The position numbers were made by a program, and so were the translations under genes. 64,000 nucleotides of DNA from Tritrichomonas musculus (taxonomy: Eukaryota > Parabasalia > Tritrichomonadida > Tritrichomonadidae). The stretch covers positions 4,898,001-4,962,000 of the forward strand of contig JAPFFF010000004.1 of the NCBI GenBank assembly GCA_039105265.1, written 5' to 3'. Shown piece by piece: positions 30,855-42,182 of the stretch (the stretch's first letter is position 1; each line of letters begins with the position of its first letter). The notes under the pieces were generated by a model. That model was not told the DNA's origin. It saw only the letters and a program-made list of their open reading frames with translations, and made no database searches.

Positions 30855-32009
30855 TCAGTATTTTGGGATTCGTTTTTGATGATTTTGAACGAAGATATTG
30901 AATTCTTTCTTTTCTTGATTCGTGATTTGAACAAGATTGCAACCATCTGATATCATTCGTTCACAAATGTCGTTGAAACTTGGTCGATCATTCGCTTCAA
31001 AGTTCCAGCAGTCGTTGATCAGATTCTTTGCGAATTCGGTGAATGTTGAAGGAATCTCAGCCTTCTTTCCTTGCAAGATTTGTGGCGTTTTGATCTTTGG
31101 TAATTGGCCACAGCTCAGCGTGTAATAGACAAGAACACCGAATGAGTAAACATCAATCTTTTCATCGTAATCGTCTTCTTCAGCGATGATTTCTGGCGCC
31201 ATGAATTTGTTCGTTCCAACGCCAATCGTCATTGAGAATTGTTCTGGCGTCATCAATTTCGAGATACCAAAGTCACTGATCTTGATCGTTCCATCTGTCC
31301 CGATCAGAATGTTAGATGGCTTCAGATCACGATGAATGATCTTGTTGAAGTGCAGATACTTCATTCCTTCAGCAATCTGGTAAATCGCGGTCGCAACTTC
31401 AAGATTTGAAAGAAGCTTGTTCATGACTGCAAATGAAAGATTGTGTTGACAATATTCAAGAATGATCGCCGGTGGATTTTTCGCATCACTCATGAACATT
31501 TTAAATGCTTTCAGAATATTTGGGTGATTCAGCATGTTCATGATTTCATATTCATTCAAAAAGTGACGAAATTCTTCGGTCGTCGCATTTCTGATGTTCA
31601 TTATTTTCTTCGCAAAGAAAGTTTTCTTCGCAACTTTAACAACTCGACCACTCGAACCATTCCCGATATCTTCAACCGTTTCATATTCTTCAATCGTTTT
31701 TGAATCAATGATTTCGATCTTTCCCGATGGCGTATTCGCTGATGATTCTTCTTTTGATTTGTTTTCATGTTCTTTTTTGAGACGTTTTTCAACTTCTTCC
31801 TTTTCTTTTTGAGCTTTTTCTAATCGTGTCTCAAATTCTCGTGTTTTCCTTTCAACTTCTGATTGAAGTTCTCTTTTTTGTTTTGAAATTTGTGATTCAA
31901 ATTCTCGTGTTTTCCTTTCAATTTCTGATTGAAGTTCTCTTTTTTCACTTGAAACTTGTTCAAATTCTCGTGTTTTGGTTTCTAGATCTTGTTTCAGTGA
32001 TGTAATCAT
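30855..32009 (-). CDS. Coiled-coil TKL-like protein kinase, copy 1
   Basis: The protein has 384 residues from the first ATG. Residues 1-88 are a charged coiled coil built from repeated KRELQSE(I/V)ERKTREFE blocks. Residues about 107-365 form a kinase domain with glycine loop GNGSSGRV, beta-3 lysine FFAKK, catalytic loop HRDLKPSN (Asp about 228), intact DFG (SDFGIS), activation segment GTNKFMAPE, and VDYSFG-type motif F (KIDVYSFGVLVYY). All catalytic residues are present, so it should be an active Ser/Thr kinase. The coiled coil suggests oligomerisation. The frame stays open about 40 codons upstream of the ATG without another ATG in all three copies. Either the real N-terminus lies further upstream or this is a conserved leader. 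The coding DNA is visibly GC-richer than its surroundings. Confidence 0.9.
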   Translation of the reverse strand: MITSLKQDLETKTREFEQVSSEKRELQSEIERKTREFESQISKQKRELQSEVERKTREFETRLEKAQKEKEEVEKRLKKEHENKSKEESSANTPSGKIEIIDSKTIEEYETVEDIGNGSSGRVVKVAKKTFFAKKIMNIRNATTEEFRHFLNEYEIMNMLNHPNILKAFKMFMSDAKNPPAIILEYCQHNLSFAVMNKLLSNLEVATAIYQIAEGMKYLHFNKIIHRDLKPSNILIGTDGTIKISDFGISKLMTPEQFSMTIGVGTNKFMAPEIIAEEDDYDEKIDVYSFGVLVYYTLSCGQLPKIKTPQILQGKKAEIPSTFTEFAKNLINDCWNFEANDRPSFNDICERMISDGCNLVQITNQEKKEFNIFVQNHQKRIPKY

Positions 32010-32627
32010 TGATTGTGCCTTCTTAAGTTCTGATTGTTCTGTGGATGTTGGTGCAATAATCGTTTTTTTATCTTCAACAGGCGTTGCTTTTGAATTATTG
32101 TATGGAATAAAATTAAAAAAAAAATTAAAATTTTATGAAAATATAAAGAAATTAGATGAAAGAAAAAGATGTGGAATTTTATTTAAGAAATGATTAAAAT
32201 ATCACAAAATATTAGGGAAAATGCCATAAATATTTTGATTTTAAATGTCATTGAAATATTATTTGAAACGAAATAAATGTTTCATTGGAATTTCATAAAA
32301 TTTATAAATAAAATGTAATGAAAATTATGTTTGCAATTAGATAAATAATCTTAATTTTATAACTTTATAAAACATCGTTGAAAATTCCATGAGAAAATGG
32401 ATGAAATTTCATGAATATGAATATGAAATTATATTAAATATTTCATCGAATTTCATCAAATGTTGAAAGAAATGTAATAAACAGTGATTACAAATTATAT
32501 TAAACATTGTTCATAATTTTATAAAATATTTATTTTTTTAATGTGATTCAAAAAGTAATCGAAACATTTTTTAAAAGCGAACGACAATTTCATTAAAACG
32601 ATGAATAAACTAGATAAACAATTGCAT

Positions 32628-33372
32628 GAAATTTTATAAAATATTTGTTGAAATTAGATAAAATATTTGTTGAAATAGAATAAAATATTTGTTGAAATTT
32701 GATAAAATATTTGTTGAAATTGGATAAAATATTTGTTGAAATGTCATAAAATATTTGTTGAAATGTAATAAAATATTTGTTGAAATTAGATAAAATATTT
32801 GTTGAAATGGAATAAAATATTTGTTGAAATTCCATAAAATATTTGTTGAAATTCGATAAAATATTTGTTGAAATTAGATAAAATATTTGTTGAAATTTTA
32901 TAAAATATTTGTTGAAATTGGATAAAATATTTGTTGAAATTTTATAAAATATTTGTTGAAATTAGATAAAATATTTGTTGAAATGTAATAAAATATTTGT
33001 TGAAATGAAATAAAATATTTGTTGAAATTGGATAAAATATTTGTTGAAATGTAATAAAATATTTGTTGAAATGTCATAAAATATTTGTTGAAATTGGATA
33101 AAATATTTGTTGAAATGTAATAAAATATTTGTTGAAATTAGATAAAATATTTGTTGAAATGGAATAAAATATTTGTTGAAATGTAATAAAATATTTGTTG
33201 AAATTTCATAAAATATTTGTTGAAATTAGATAAAATATTTGTTGAAATGTAATAAAATATTTGTTGAAATGTAATAAAATATTTGTTGAAATGTAATAAA
33301 ATATTTGTTGAAATGGAATAAAATATTTGTTGAAATGGAATAAAATATTTGTTGAAATGGAATAAAATATTT
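32628..33372. repeat. 22-bp repeat array, unit 1 (34 copies)
   Basis: The unit is aaaatatttgttgaaatNNNat. Nineteen positions are almost invariant and three consecutive bases vary (tag, gta, gga, tgg, ttt, gtc, tcc, ttg and others). Degenerate copies of the same pattern continue on both sides (about 32200-32627 and 33373-33660), so the array is a homogenised core in older repeat DNA. Confidence 0.95.
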
Positions 33373-34550
33373 GATGTAATGTTATGAAATGGATGATTTC
33401 AATGTAATAAAAGACTTAGTGGAATTTTATTAAAAGGGATGGAAAATGTAATGAATAAAAAGTTAGAATGTAATTAAAATTCAGGGGAAATTTTATGAAA
33501 TATTCATCCGTATTCCATAAAATATGATCAGAAATGACATAAAATATAATAAAAATTTGATTAAAATCTTTTGATGAAATGAGATTAAAAAAATTTTATG
33601 AAACTTTATGAAATATCTTCAAAATTTCATAAGATGATGATTGTAATATGATAAAAAGAGTAAATGAACTTGAGTAGACATCGATTGCAATCTTTTTTAA
33701 AAAATAATTTATATAGGTCAATAAATTAACCTTATAAAATCAAATTATCGATTCATCTTTACATAGGCCTGTTATTCTCCCATTCCAAAGATCGATAATT
33801 GATTAACTTCTTGATATCGATAAATATATATGTTCTGATTCTCGAGATCGATTTCATATATCGAAAATTTTTTTTCTCAGCTTTTCATATCAGATTTTTC
33901 AAATTAAACTTTTTGATAAATATTTGATCGTAAAATAATCTCAAATATTTCATAAAAAAGAAAGTATTTTTTTCATTTTAATCTTAATATAAATATCAAT
34001 ACATTATATTATTTATTTTTAAATAATTTAAAATCACAAATATGAATTATAAAAAAAGATAAATCAGTTTGAGATCTCGAGATCTCGGTAAATGATATCA
34101 TATTTACAATTATTTTCATATCGCATTTCATATTTGATATTTGATATCTGATATCTTGATAATCGATAATCTCGATATCAGATTATTAAACTGATAATTG
34201 AGTATCAGATGTAAAAAAGTTACTTTTTTGATATCGATTCTCAAAATAACAAGCCGATTATTACATAATTGAATTTAATAAATCTATAGATGATATTAAC
34301 GCATAAAATTCAATTCCATATTTGTATTTATTTCTCTCATTAAATAAATTTGACATAAACTTCTAAAAAAAAAAAAAAAAAAAAAAGGCAAATTGACCTT
34401 CTTTATCATGATAATCAGGTCATATGAAATGATAATTTATGTCAATTTATGATGAAAAGATTGTTTTCATGCATTCAAAGATTTTTCACAGAAGAAAGAA
34501 TTAAATTTATTTAAAATTAATCTTCTTTGTTTTAAATGAAAAAGATAAAA
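33373..34550. other. Non-coding tail of unit 1 with palindrome-rich zone
   Basis: Between about 33740 and 34260 there are many GATATC, ATCGAT and CTCGAG palindromes, including the 16-bp palindrome gagatctcgagatctc near 34074. A tract of 21 A follows near 34366. No gene is present. Confidence 0.7.
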
Positions 34551-34608
34551 TAATTAGAAGTAGTTGTTTGTTTAGTAATTAGAACTTAAGAAGGAAAGGA
34601 TTGTTTTT

Positions 34609-35763
34609 TCAGTATTTTGGGATTCGTTTTTGATGATTTTGAACGAAGATATTGAATTCTTTCTTTTCTTGATTCGTGATTTGAACAAGATTGCAACCAT
34701 CTGATATCATTCGTTCACAAATGTCGTTGAAACTTGGTCGATCATTCGCTTCAAAGTTCCAGCAGTCGTTGATCAGATTCTTTGCGAATTCGGTGAATGT
34801 TGAAGGAATCTCAGCCTTCTTTCCTTGCAAGATTTGTGGCGTTTTGATCTTTGGTAATTGCCCACAGCTCAACGTGTAATAGACAAGAACACCGAATGAG
34901 TAAACATCAATCTTTTCATCGTAATCGTCTTCTTCAGCGATGATTTCTGGCGCCATGAATTTGTTCGTTCCAACGCCAATCGTCATTGAGAATTGTTCTG
35001 GTGTCATCAATTTCGAGATACCAAAGTCACTGATCTTGATCGTTCCATCTGTCCCGATCAGAATGTTAGATGGCTTCAGATCACGATGAATGATCTTGTT
35101 GAAGTGCAGATACTTCATTCCTTCAGCAATCTGGTAAATCGCGGTCGCAACTTCAAGATTTGAAAGAAGCTTGTTCATGACTGCAAATGAAAGATTGTGT
35201 TGACAATATTCAAGAATGATCGCCGGTGGATTTTTCGCATCACTCATGAACATTTTAAATGCTTTCAGAATATTTGGGTGATTCAGCATGTTCATGATTT
35301 CATATTCTTTCAAAAAGTGACGAAATTCTTCGATCGTCGCATTTCTGATGTTCATTATTTTCTTCGCAAAGAAAGTTTTCTTCGCAACTTTAACAACTCG
35401 ACCACTCGAACCATTCCCGATATCTTCAACCGTTTCATATTCTTCAATCGTTTTTGAATCAATGATTTCGATCTTTCCCGATGGCGTATTCGCTGATGAT
35501 TCTTCTTTTGATTTCTTTTCATGTTCTTTTTTGAGACGTTTTTCAACTTCTTCCTTTTCTTTTTGAGCTTTTTCTAATCGTGTCTCAAATTCTCGTGTTT
35601 TCCTTTCAACTTCTGATTGAAGTTCTCTTTTTTGTTTTGAAATTTGTGATTCAAATTCTCGTGTTTTCCTTTCAATTTCTGATTGAAGTTCTCTTTTTTC
35701 ACTTGAAACTTGTTCAAATTCTCGTGTTTTGGTTTCTAGATCTTGTTTCAGTGATGTAATCAT
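34609..35763 (-). CDS. Coiled-coil TKL-like protein kinase, copy 2
   Basis: The 384-residue protein is nearly identical to copy 1. Differences seen include EHEKK for EHENK at the end of the coiled coil, and ATIEEF with FLKEYE for ATTEEF with FLNEYE near the alpha-C helix. All kinase motifs are intact (GNGSSGRV, HRDLKPSN, SDFGIS, APE), so it is expected to be active. Being so alike, copies 1 and 2 probably act redundantly and raise dosage, and short reads could not tell them apart. Confidence 0.9.
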   Translation of the reverse strand: MITSLKQDLETKTREFEQVSSEKRELQSEIERKTREFESQISKQKRELQSEVERKTREFETRLEKAQKEKEEVEKRLKKEHEKKSKEESSANTPSGKIEIIDSKTIEEYETVEDIGNGSSGRVVKVAKKTFFAKKIMNIRNATIEEFRHFLKEYEIMNMLNHPNILKAFKMFMSDAKNPPAIILEYCQHNLSFAVMNKLLSNLEVATAIYQIAEGMKYLHFNKIIHRDLKPSNILIGTDGTIKISDFGISKLMTPEQFSMTIGVGTNKFMAPEIIAEEDDYDEKIDVYSFGVLVYYTLSCGQLPKIKTPQILQGKKAEIPSTFTEFAKNLINDCWNFEANDRPSFNDICERMISDGCNLVQITNQEKKEFNIFVQNHQKRIPKY

Positions 35764-36381
35764 TGATTGTGCCTTCTTAAGTTCTGATTGTTCTGTGGAT
35801 GTTGGTGCAATAATCGTTTTTTTATCTTCAACAGGCGTTGCTTTTGAATTATTGTATGGAATAAAATTAAAAAAAAAATTAAAATTTTATGAAAATATAA
35901 AGAAATTAGATGAAAGAAAAAGATGTGGAATTTTATTTAAGAAATGATTAAAATATCACAAAATATTAGGGAAAATGCCATAAATATTTTGATTTTAAAT
36001 GTCATTGAAATATTATTTGAAACGAAATAAATGTTTCATTGGAATTTCATAAAATTTATAAATAAAATGTAATGAAAATTATGTTTGCAATTAGATAAAT
36101 AATCTTTATTTTATAACTTTATAAAACATCGTTGAAAATTCCATGAGAAAATTGATGAAATTTCATGAATATGAATATGAAATTATATTAAATATTTCAT
36201 CGAATTTCATCAAATGTTGAAAGAAATGTAATAAACAGTGATTACAAATTATATTAAACATTGTTCATAATTTTATAAAATATTTATTTTTTTAATGTGA
36301 TTCAAAAAGTAATCGAAACATTTTTTAAAAGCGAACGACAATTTCATTAAAACGATGAATAAACTAGATAAACAATTGCAT

Positions 36382-37127
36382 GAAATTTTATAAAATATTT
36401 GTTGAAATTACATAAAATATTTGTTGAAATAGAATAAAATATTTGTTGAAATTTGATAAAATATTTGTTGAAATTGGATAAAATATTTGTTGAAATGTCA
36501 TAAAATATTTGTTGAAATGTAATAAAATATTTGTTGAAATTAGATAAAATATTTGTTGAAATGGAATAAAATATTTGTTGAAATTCCATAAAATATTTGT
36601 TGAAATTCGATAAAATATTTGTTGAAATTTTATAAAATATTTGTTGAAATTGGATAAAATATTTGTTGAAATTTTATAAAATATTTGTTGAAATTTTATA
36701 AAATATTTGTTGAAATTTTATAAAATATTTGTTGAAATTAGATAAAATATTTGTTGAAATGTAATAAAATATTTGTTGAAATGAAATAAAATATTTGTTG
36801 AAATTGGATAAAATATTTGTTGAAATGTAATAAAATATTTGTTGAAATTGGATAAAATATTTGTTGAAATGTAATAAAATATTTGTTGAAATTAGATAAA
36901 ATATTTGTTGAAATGGAATAAAATATTTGTTGAAATGTAATAAAATATTTGTTGAAATTTCATAAAATATTTGTTGAAATTAGATAAAATATTTGTTGAA
37001 ATGTAATAAAATATTTGTTGAAATGTAATAAAATATTTGTTGAAATGTAATAAAATATTTGTTGAAATGGAATAAAATATTTGTTGAAATGGAATAAAAT
37101 ATTTGTTGAAATGGAATAAAATATTTG
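36382..37127. repeat. 22-bp repeat array, unit 2 (34 copies)
   Basis: The order of three-base variants is almost that of unit 1 from start to end. Unit 2 lacks one TAG repeat and one GTC repeat and has two extra TTT repeats, so single repeats are gained and lost after duplication. Confidence 0.95.
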
Positions 37128-38304
37128 ATGTAATGTTATGAAATGGATGATTTCAATGTAATAAAAGACTTAGTGGAATTTTATTAAAAGGGATGGAAAA
37201 TGTAATGAATAAAAAGTTAGAATGTAATTAAAATTCAGGGGAAATTTTATGAAATATTCATCCGTATTCCATAAAATATGATCAGAAATGACATAAAATA
37301 TAATAAAAATTTGATTAAAATCTTTTGATGAAATGAGATTAAAAAAATTTTATGAAACTTTATGAAATATCTTCAAAATTTCATAAGATGATGATTGTAA
37401 TATGATAAAAAGAGTAAATGAACTTGAGTAGACATCGATTGCAATCTTTTTTAAAAAATAATTTATATAGGTCAATAAATTAACCTTATAAAATCAAATT
37501 ATCGATTCATCTTTACATAGGCCTGTTATTCTCCCATTCCAAAGATCGATAATTGATTAACTTCTTGATATCGATAAATATATATGTTCTGATTCTCGAG
37601 ATCGATTTCATATATCGAAAATTTTTTTTCTCAGCTTTTCATATCAGATTTTTCAAATTAAACTTTTTGATAAATATTTGATCGTAAAATAATCTCAAAT
37701 ATTTCATAAAAAAGAAAGTATTTTTTTCATTTTAATCTTAATATAAATATCAATACATTATATTATTTATTTTTAATAATTTAAAATCACAAATATGAAT
37801 TATAAAAAAAGATAAATCAGTTTGAGATCTCGAGATCTCGGTAAATGATATCATATTTACAATTATTTTCATATCGCATTTCATATTTGATATTTGATAT
37901 CTGATATCTTGATAATCGATAATCTCGATATCAGATTATTAAACTGATAATTGAGTATCAGATGTAAAAAAGTTACTTTTTTGATATCGATTCTCAAAAT
38001 AACAAGCCGATTATTACATAATTGAATTTAATAAATCTATAGATGATATTAACGCATAAAATTCAATTCCATATTTGTATTTATTTCTCTCATTAAATAA
38101 ATTTGACATAAACTTCTAAAAAAAAAAAAAAAAAAAAAAAAGGCAAATTGACCTTCTTTATCATGATAATCAGGTCATATGAAATGATAATTTATGTCAA
38201 TTTATGATGAAAAGATTGTTTTAATGCATTCAAAGATTTTTCACAGAAGAAAGAATTAAATTTATTTAAAATTAATCTTCTTTGTTTTAAATGAAAAAGA
38301 TAAA
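37128..38304. other. Non-coding tail of unit 2
   Basis: Near-identical to the tail of unit 1, with the same palindrome-rich zone and a 24-A tract near 38119. No gene is seen. Confidence 0.7.
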
Positions 38305-38363
38305 ATAATTAGAAGTAGTTGCTTGTTTAGTAATTAGAACTTAAGAAGGGAAGGATTGATTTT

Positions 38364-39452
38364 TCAGTATTTTGGGATTCGTTTTTGATGATTTTGAACG
38401 AAGATATTGAATTCTTTCTTTTCTTGATTCGTGATTTGAACAAGATTGCAACCATCTGATATCATTCGTTCACAAATGTCGTTGAAACTTGGTCGATCAT
38501 TCGCTTCAAAGTTCCAGCAGTCGTTGATCAGATTCTTTGCGAATTCGGTGAATGTTGAAGGAATCTCAGCCTTCTTTCCTTGCAAGATTTGTGGCGTTTT
38601 GATCTTTGGTAATTGCCCACAGCTCAGCGTGTAATAGACAAGAACACCGAATGAGTAAACATCAATCTTTTCATCGTAATCGTCTTCTTCTGCGATGATT
38701 TCTGGCGCCATGAATTTGTTCGTTCCAACGCCAATCGTCATTGAGAATTGTTCTGGCGTCATCAATTTCGAGATACCAAAGTCACTGATCTTGATCGTTC
38801 CATCTGTCCCGATCAGAATGTTAGATGGCTTCAGATCACGATGAATGATCTTGTTGAAGTGCAGATACTTCATTCCTTCAGCAATCTGGTAAATCGCGGT
38901 CGCAACTTCAAGATTTGAAAGAAGCTTGTTCATGACTGCAAATGAAAGATTGTGTTGACAATATTCAAGAATGATCGCCGGTGGATTTTTCGCATCACTC
39001 ATGAACATTTTAAATGCTTTCAGAATATTTGGGTGATTCAGCATGTTCATGATTTCATATTCATTCAAAAAGTGACGAAATTCTTCGGTCGTCGCATTTC
39101 TGATGTTCATTATTTTCTTCGCAAAGAAAGTTTTCTTCGCAACTTTAACAACTCGACCACTCGAACCATTCCCGATATCTTCAACCGTTTCATATTCTTC
39201 AATCGTTTTTGAATCAATGATTTCGATCTTTCCCGATGGCGTATTCGCTGATGATTCTTCTTTTGATTTGTTTTCATGTTCTTTTTTGAGACGTTTTTCA
39301 ACTTCTTCCTTTTCTTTTTGAGCTTTTTCTAATCGTGTCTCAAACTCTCGTGTTTTCCTTTCAACTTCTGATTGAAGTTCTCTTTTTTCACTTGAAACTT
39401 GTTCAAATTCACGTGTTTTGGCTTCTAGATCTTGTTTCAATGACCTAATCAT
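38364..39452 (-). CDS. Coiled-coil TKL-like protein kinase, copy 3 (shorter coiled coil)
   Basis: The 362-residue protein is as copy 1 in the kinase domain, with all catalytic motifs intact. It lacks one 22-residue block of the coiled coil (the second KRELQSE...KTREF repeat), an in-frame 66-bp difference that fits unequal crossing-over between internal repeats. It starts MIRSLKQDLEAK rather than MITSLKQDLETK. It should be active. A shorter coiled coil may change pairing with the other two kinases. Confidence 0.9.
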   Translation of the reverse strand: MIRSLKQDLEAKTREFEQVSSEKRELQSEVERKTREFETRLEKAQKEKEEVEKRLKKEHENKSKEESSANTPSGKIEIIDSKTIEEYETVEDIGNGSSGRVVKVAKKTFFAKKIMNIRNATTEEFRHFLNEYEIMNMLNHPNILKAFKMFMSDAKNPPAIILEYCQHNLSFAVMNKLLSNLEVATAIYQIAEGMKYLHFNKIIHRDLKPSNILIGTDGTIKISDFGISKLMTPEQFSMTIGVGTNKFMAPEIIAEEDDYDEKIDVYSFGVLVYYTLSCGQLPKIKTPQILQGKKAEIPSTFTEFAKNLINDCWNFEANDRPSFNDICERMISDGCNLVQITNQEKKEFNIFVQNHQKRIPKY

Positions 39453-40070
39453 TGTTTGTGCCTTCTTAAGTTCTGATTGTTCTGTGGATGTTGGTGCAAT
39501 AATCGTTTTTTTATCTTCAACAGGCGTTGCTTTTGAATTATTGTATGGAATAAAATTAAAAAAAAATTTAAATTTTATGAAAATATAAAGAAATTCGATG
39601 AATGAAAAAGATGTGGAATGTTATTTAAGAAATGATTAAAATATCACAAAATATTAGGGAAAATGCCATAAATATTTTGATTTTAAATGTCATTGAAATA
39701 TTATTTGAAACGAAATAAATGTTTCATTGGAATTTCATAAAATTTATAAATAAAATGTAATGAAAATTATGTTTGCAATTAGATAAATAATCTTTATTTT
39801 ATAACTTTATAAAACATCGTTGAAAATTCCATGAGAAAATGGATGAAATTTCATGAATATGAATATGAAATTATATTAAATATTTCATCGAATTTCATCA
39901 AATGTTGAAAGAAATGTAATAAACAGTGATTACAAATTATATTAAACATTGTTCATAATTTTATAAAATATTTATTTTTTTAATGTGATTCATTAAAGTA
40001 ATCGAAACATTTTTTAAAAGCGAACGATAATTTCATTAAAACGATGAATAAACTAGATAAACAATTGCAT

Positions 40071-40532
40071 GAAATTTTATAAAATATTTGTTGAAATTAG
40101 ATAAAATATTTGTTGAAATAGAATAAAATATTTGTTGAAATTCCATAAAATATTTGTTGAAATTGGATAAAATATTTGTTGAAATTGGATAAAATATTTG
40201 TTGAAATTTTATAAAATATTTGTTGAAATGTAATAAAATATTTGTTGAAATTGGATAAAATATTTGTTGAAATGTAATAAAATATTTGTTGAAATGAAAT
40301 AAAATATTTGTTGAAATTGGATAAAATATTTGTTGAAATGAAATAAAATATTTGTTGAAATGAAATAAAATATTTGTTGAAATGTAATAAAATATTTGTT
40401 GAAATTAGATAAAATATTTGTTGAAATTAGATAAAATATTTGTTGAAATGGAATAAAATATTTGTTGAAATGTAATAAAATATTTGTTGAAATGGAATAA
40501 AATATTTGTTGAAATTTCATAAAATATTTGTT
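40071..40532. repeat. 22-bp repeat array, unit 3 first part (21 copies)
   Basis: Same unit as the other arrays, with three-base variants in a different order (many GAA, TGG and GTA). It ends abruptly at an unrelated sequence (aaggtgcaaagac). Confidence 0.9.
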
Positions 40533-41934
40533 AAAGGTGCAAAGACTTTTTGCGTTTTTTTTGTAGTTAATATTTTTTGTGTATATCTTAGTATATAATT
40601 ATTATTTTGTAATTATTTTTTATTTTATTTATATTATACAGTTAATTATTTATTATTATATTAAATATGTTTAATAAAATGTGCTATTCAATGAATTAAA
40701 AGCAATTTTTCATAAGAGCGTTTTTTTAAATAAATCCATCATTTGATATGCTTTTGATTTGTTCAAAATAAAATAAATCATATATCTATATAAGAAGATA
40801 TTATATAATATGTAGGATATTTGATTAGTTTCATATTACATTTCTATAATGAGATAAAAATGGTTTTCATTCTATTTTTTGCATTTCTTAATATACAAAT
40901 TGTTATTTAATAATGTAAATATTAATATTAAAAGTTATATATATATTTAAATATTTTAAATTAATTTAATTTGAAAATGGCTCGAACAAAGACTCTATTT
41001 TTCTATTTTCATTTTATAATTTTACTAAAACAAGCATTTTTGAAAAAAAAGAAATATTTTTTAAAATATAGTTATTATACATATTATATAAAACATGTTT
41101 CTATATATATCAAATATTTTATAATTAAAATATTAAATAATAAACAAGATATCTTATTTGTAAAATATTGAATTGAAAATATTTCGTTATTATAGATAAC
41201 TTTTTAAAACGAAATAATTAGCTTTTTTATTGGTTTATATTTTACTTTGAACAAATAAATTAGTAAAAAGTGAATGCTTTTTCATATATTTATTTTATTT
41301 TCTGAAAAACCGTATTTTGGCTTAATATAAACTATAGAATTTGACTATTCAAATTTCGCATTGAAAAATTCTATTAAACCTTTTTTTTATTTTATTATTC
41401 TATCAATTTTACACTAAATTAATTTATGATTATCTATATTCAAATGTAAAATATATTTATAATATAGCATTATATATAGTATGTTAAATGAATTTATAAA
41501 TTTTATCAGATTCAAATAAAATAATATATTAAATTTATATATATATATTAATTTTAATAATTGAATGATTATATGGAGTATAATTCAATTATCTTATCCT
41601 CTTTAAAAATCTATATTTATGCAAATAAACTTATTTTACCATATAAATAATATATATCAAAGATAAAAAATTAAAAATAATACCAAATAAAAATTTATAT
41701 TATAAAAATTTCATATTTATATAAATTTTCAAAATTGTTAAAAAAAAAAATTTATCGTAAAATTTTTAATATTCAAAAAATTCAATTATTATTTAAAAAA
41801 TAAAATAAATATATACCATCCATTATCGAATAATATCTAATAAACATATAATAAATAATATTTAGAATAATATTAAAAATATTGTTATGCATATAAAATA
41901 GATTTCTAAAAAAAATCCTACTCCTCCCACCTCT
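40533..41934. other. AT-rich 1.4-kb segment splitting the third array
   Basis: It has no similarity to the repeat unit, no gene, and no clear inverted termini. Edges are aaggtgcaaagacttttt and tcctactcctcccacctc. It is probably an insertion of unknown type. Confidence 0.6.
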
Positions 41935-42182
41935 TATTTGTTGAAATTGGATAAAATATTTGTTGAAATTTTATAAAATATTTGTTGAAATGTAATAAAA
42001 TATTTGTTGAAATTTGATAAAATATTTGTTGAAATTAGATAAAATATTTGTTGAAATTTTATAAAATATTTGTTGAAATGTAATAAAATATTTGTTGAAA
42101 TGTAATAAAATATTTGTTGAAATGTAATAAAATATTTGTTGAAATTAGATAAAATATTTGTTGAAATGTAATAAAATATTTG
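41935..42182. repeat. 22-bp repeat array, unit 3 second part (11 copies)
   Basis: The array resumes after the 1.4-kb segment and runs into the same tail sequence (tgatgtaatg then atgaaatgg) as units 1 and 2. Confidence 0.9.

Larger units (their letters stand above)
30797..34550. repeat. Tandem unit 1 of a 3.75-kb segmental triplication
   Basis: The unit holds a minus-strand kinase gene, AT-rich upstream DNA, a 22-bp repeat array, a palindrome-rich zone and a 21-A tract. Copies 1 and 2 are nearly identical throughout, including non-coding DNA, which implies a recent duplication. Confidence 0.9.
34551..38304. repeat. Tandem unit 2 of the 3.75-kb triplication
   Basis: Same content as unit 1. 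The kinase genes of the first two units start exactly 3,754 bp apart. The 22-bp array differs from that of unit 1 only by gain or loss of single repeats and a few base changes. Confidence 0.9.

Noticed and set aside
30937-32193. Plus-strand open frames across the kinase genes (also in copies 2 and 3)
   Set aside because: They are antisense shadows of the well-supported minus-strand kinase genes.
32593-32835. Open frames coding NFNKYFI/STNIL repeats on the minus strand (also in the other arrays, e.g. 40209-40520 and 41934-42194)
   Set aside because: They follow from the stop-free reading of a 22-bp satellite. The composition is not protein-like and they begin and end with the array.
32628-33372. 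CRISPR-like array of repeats and short spacers
   Set aside because: The units are 22 bp with only three variable bases, there are no Cas genes, and the DNA is eukaryotic. It is a satellite array.
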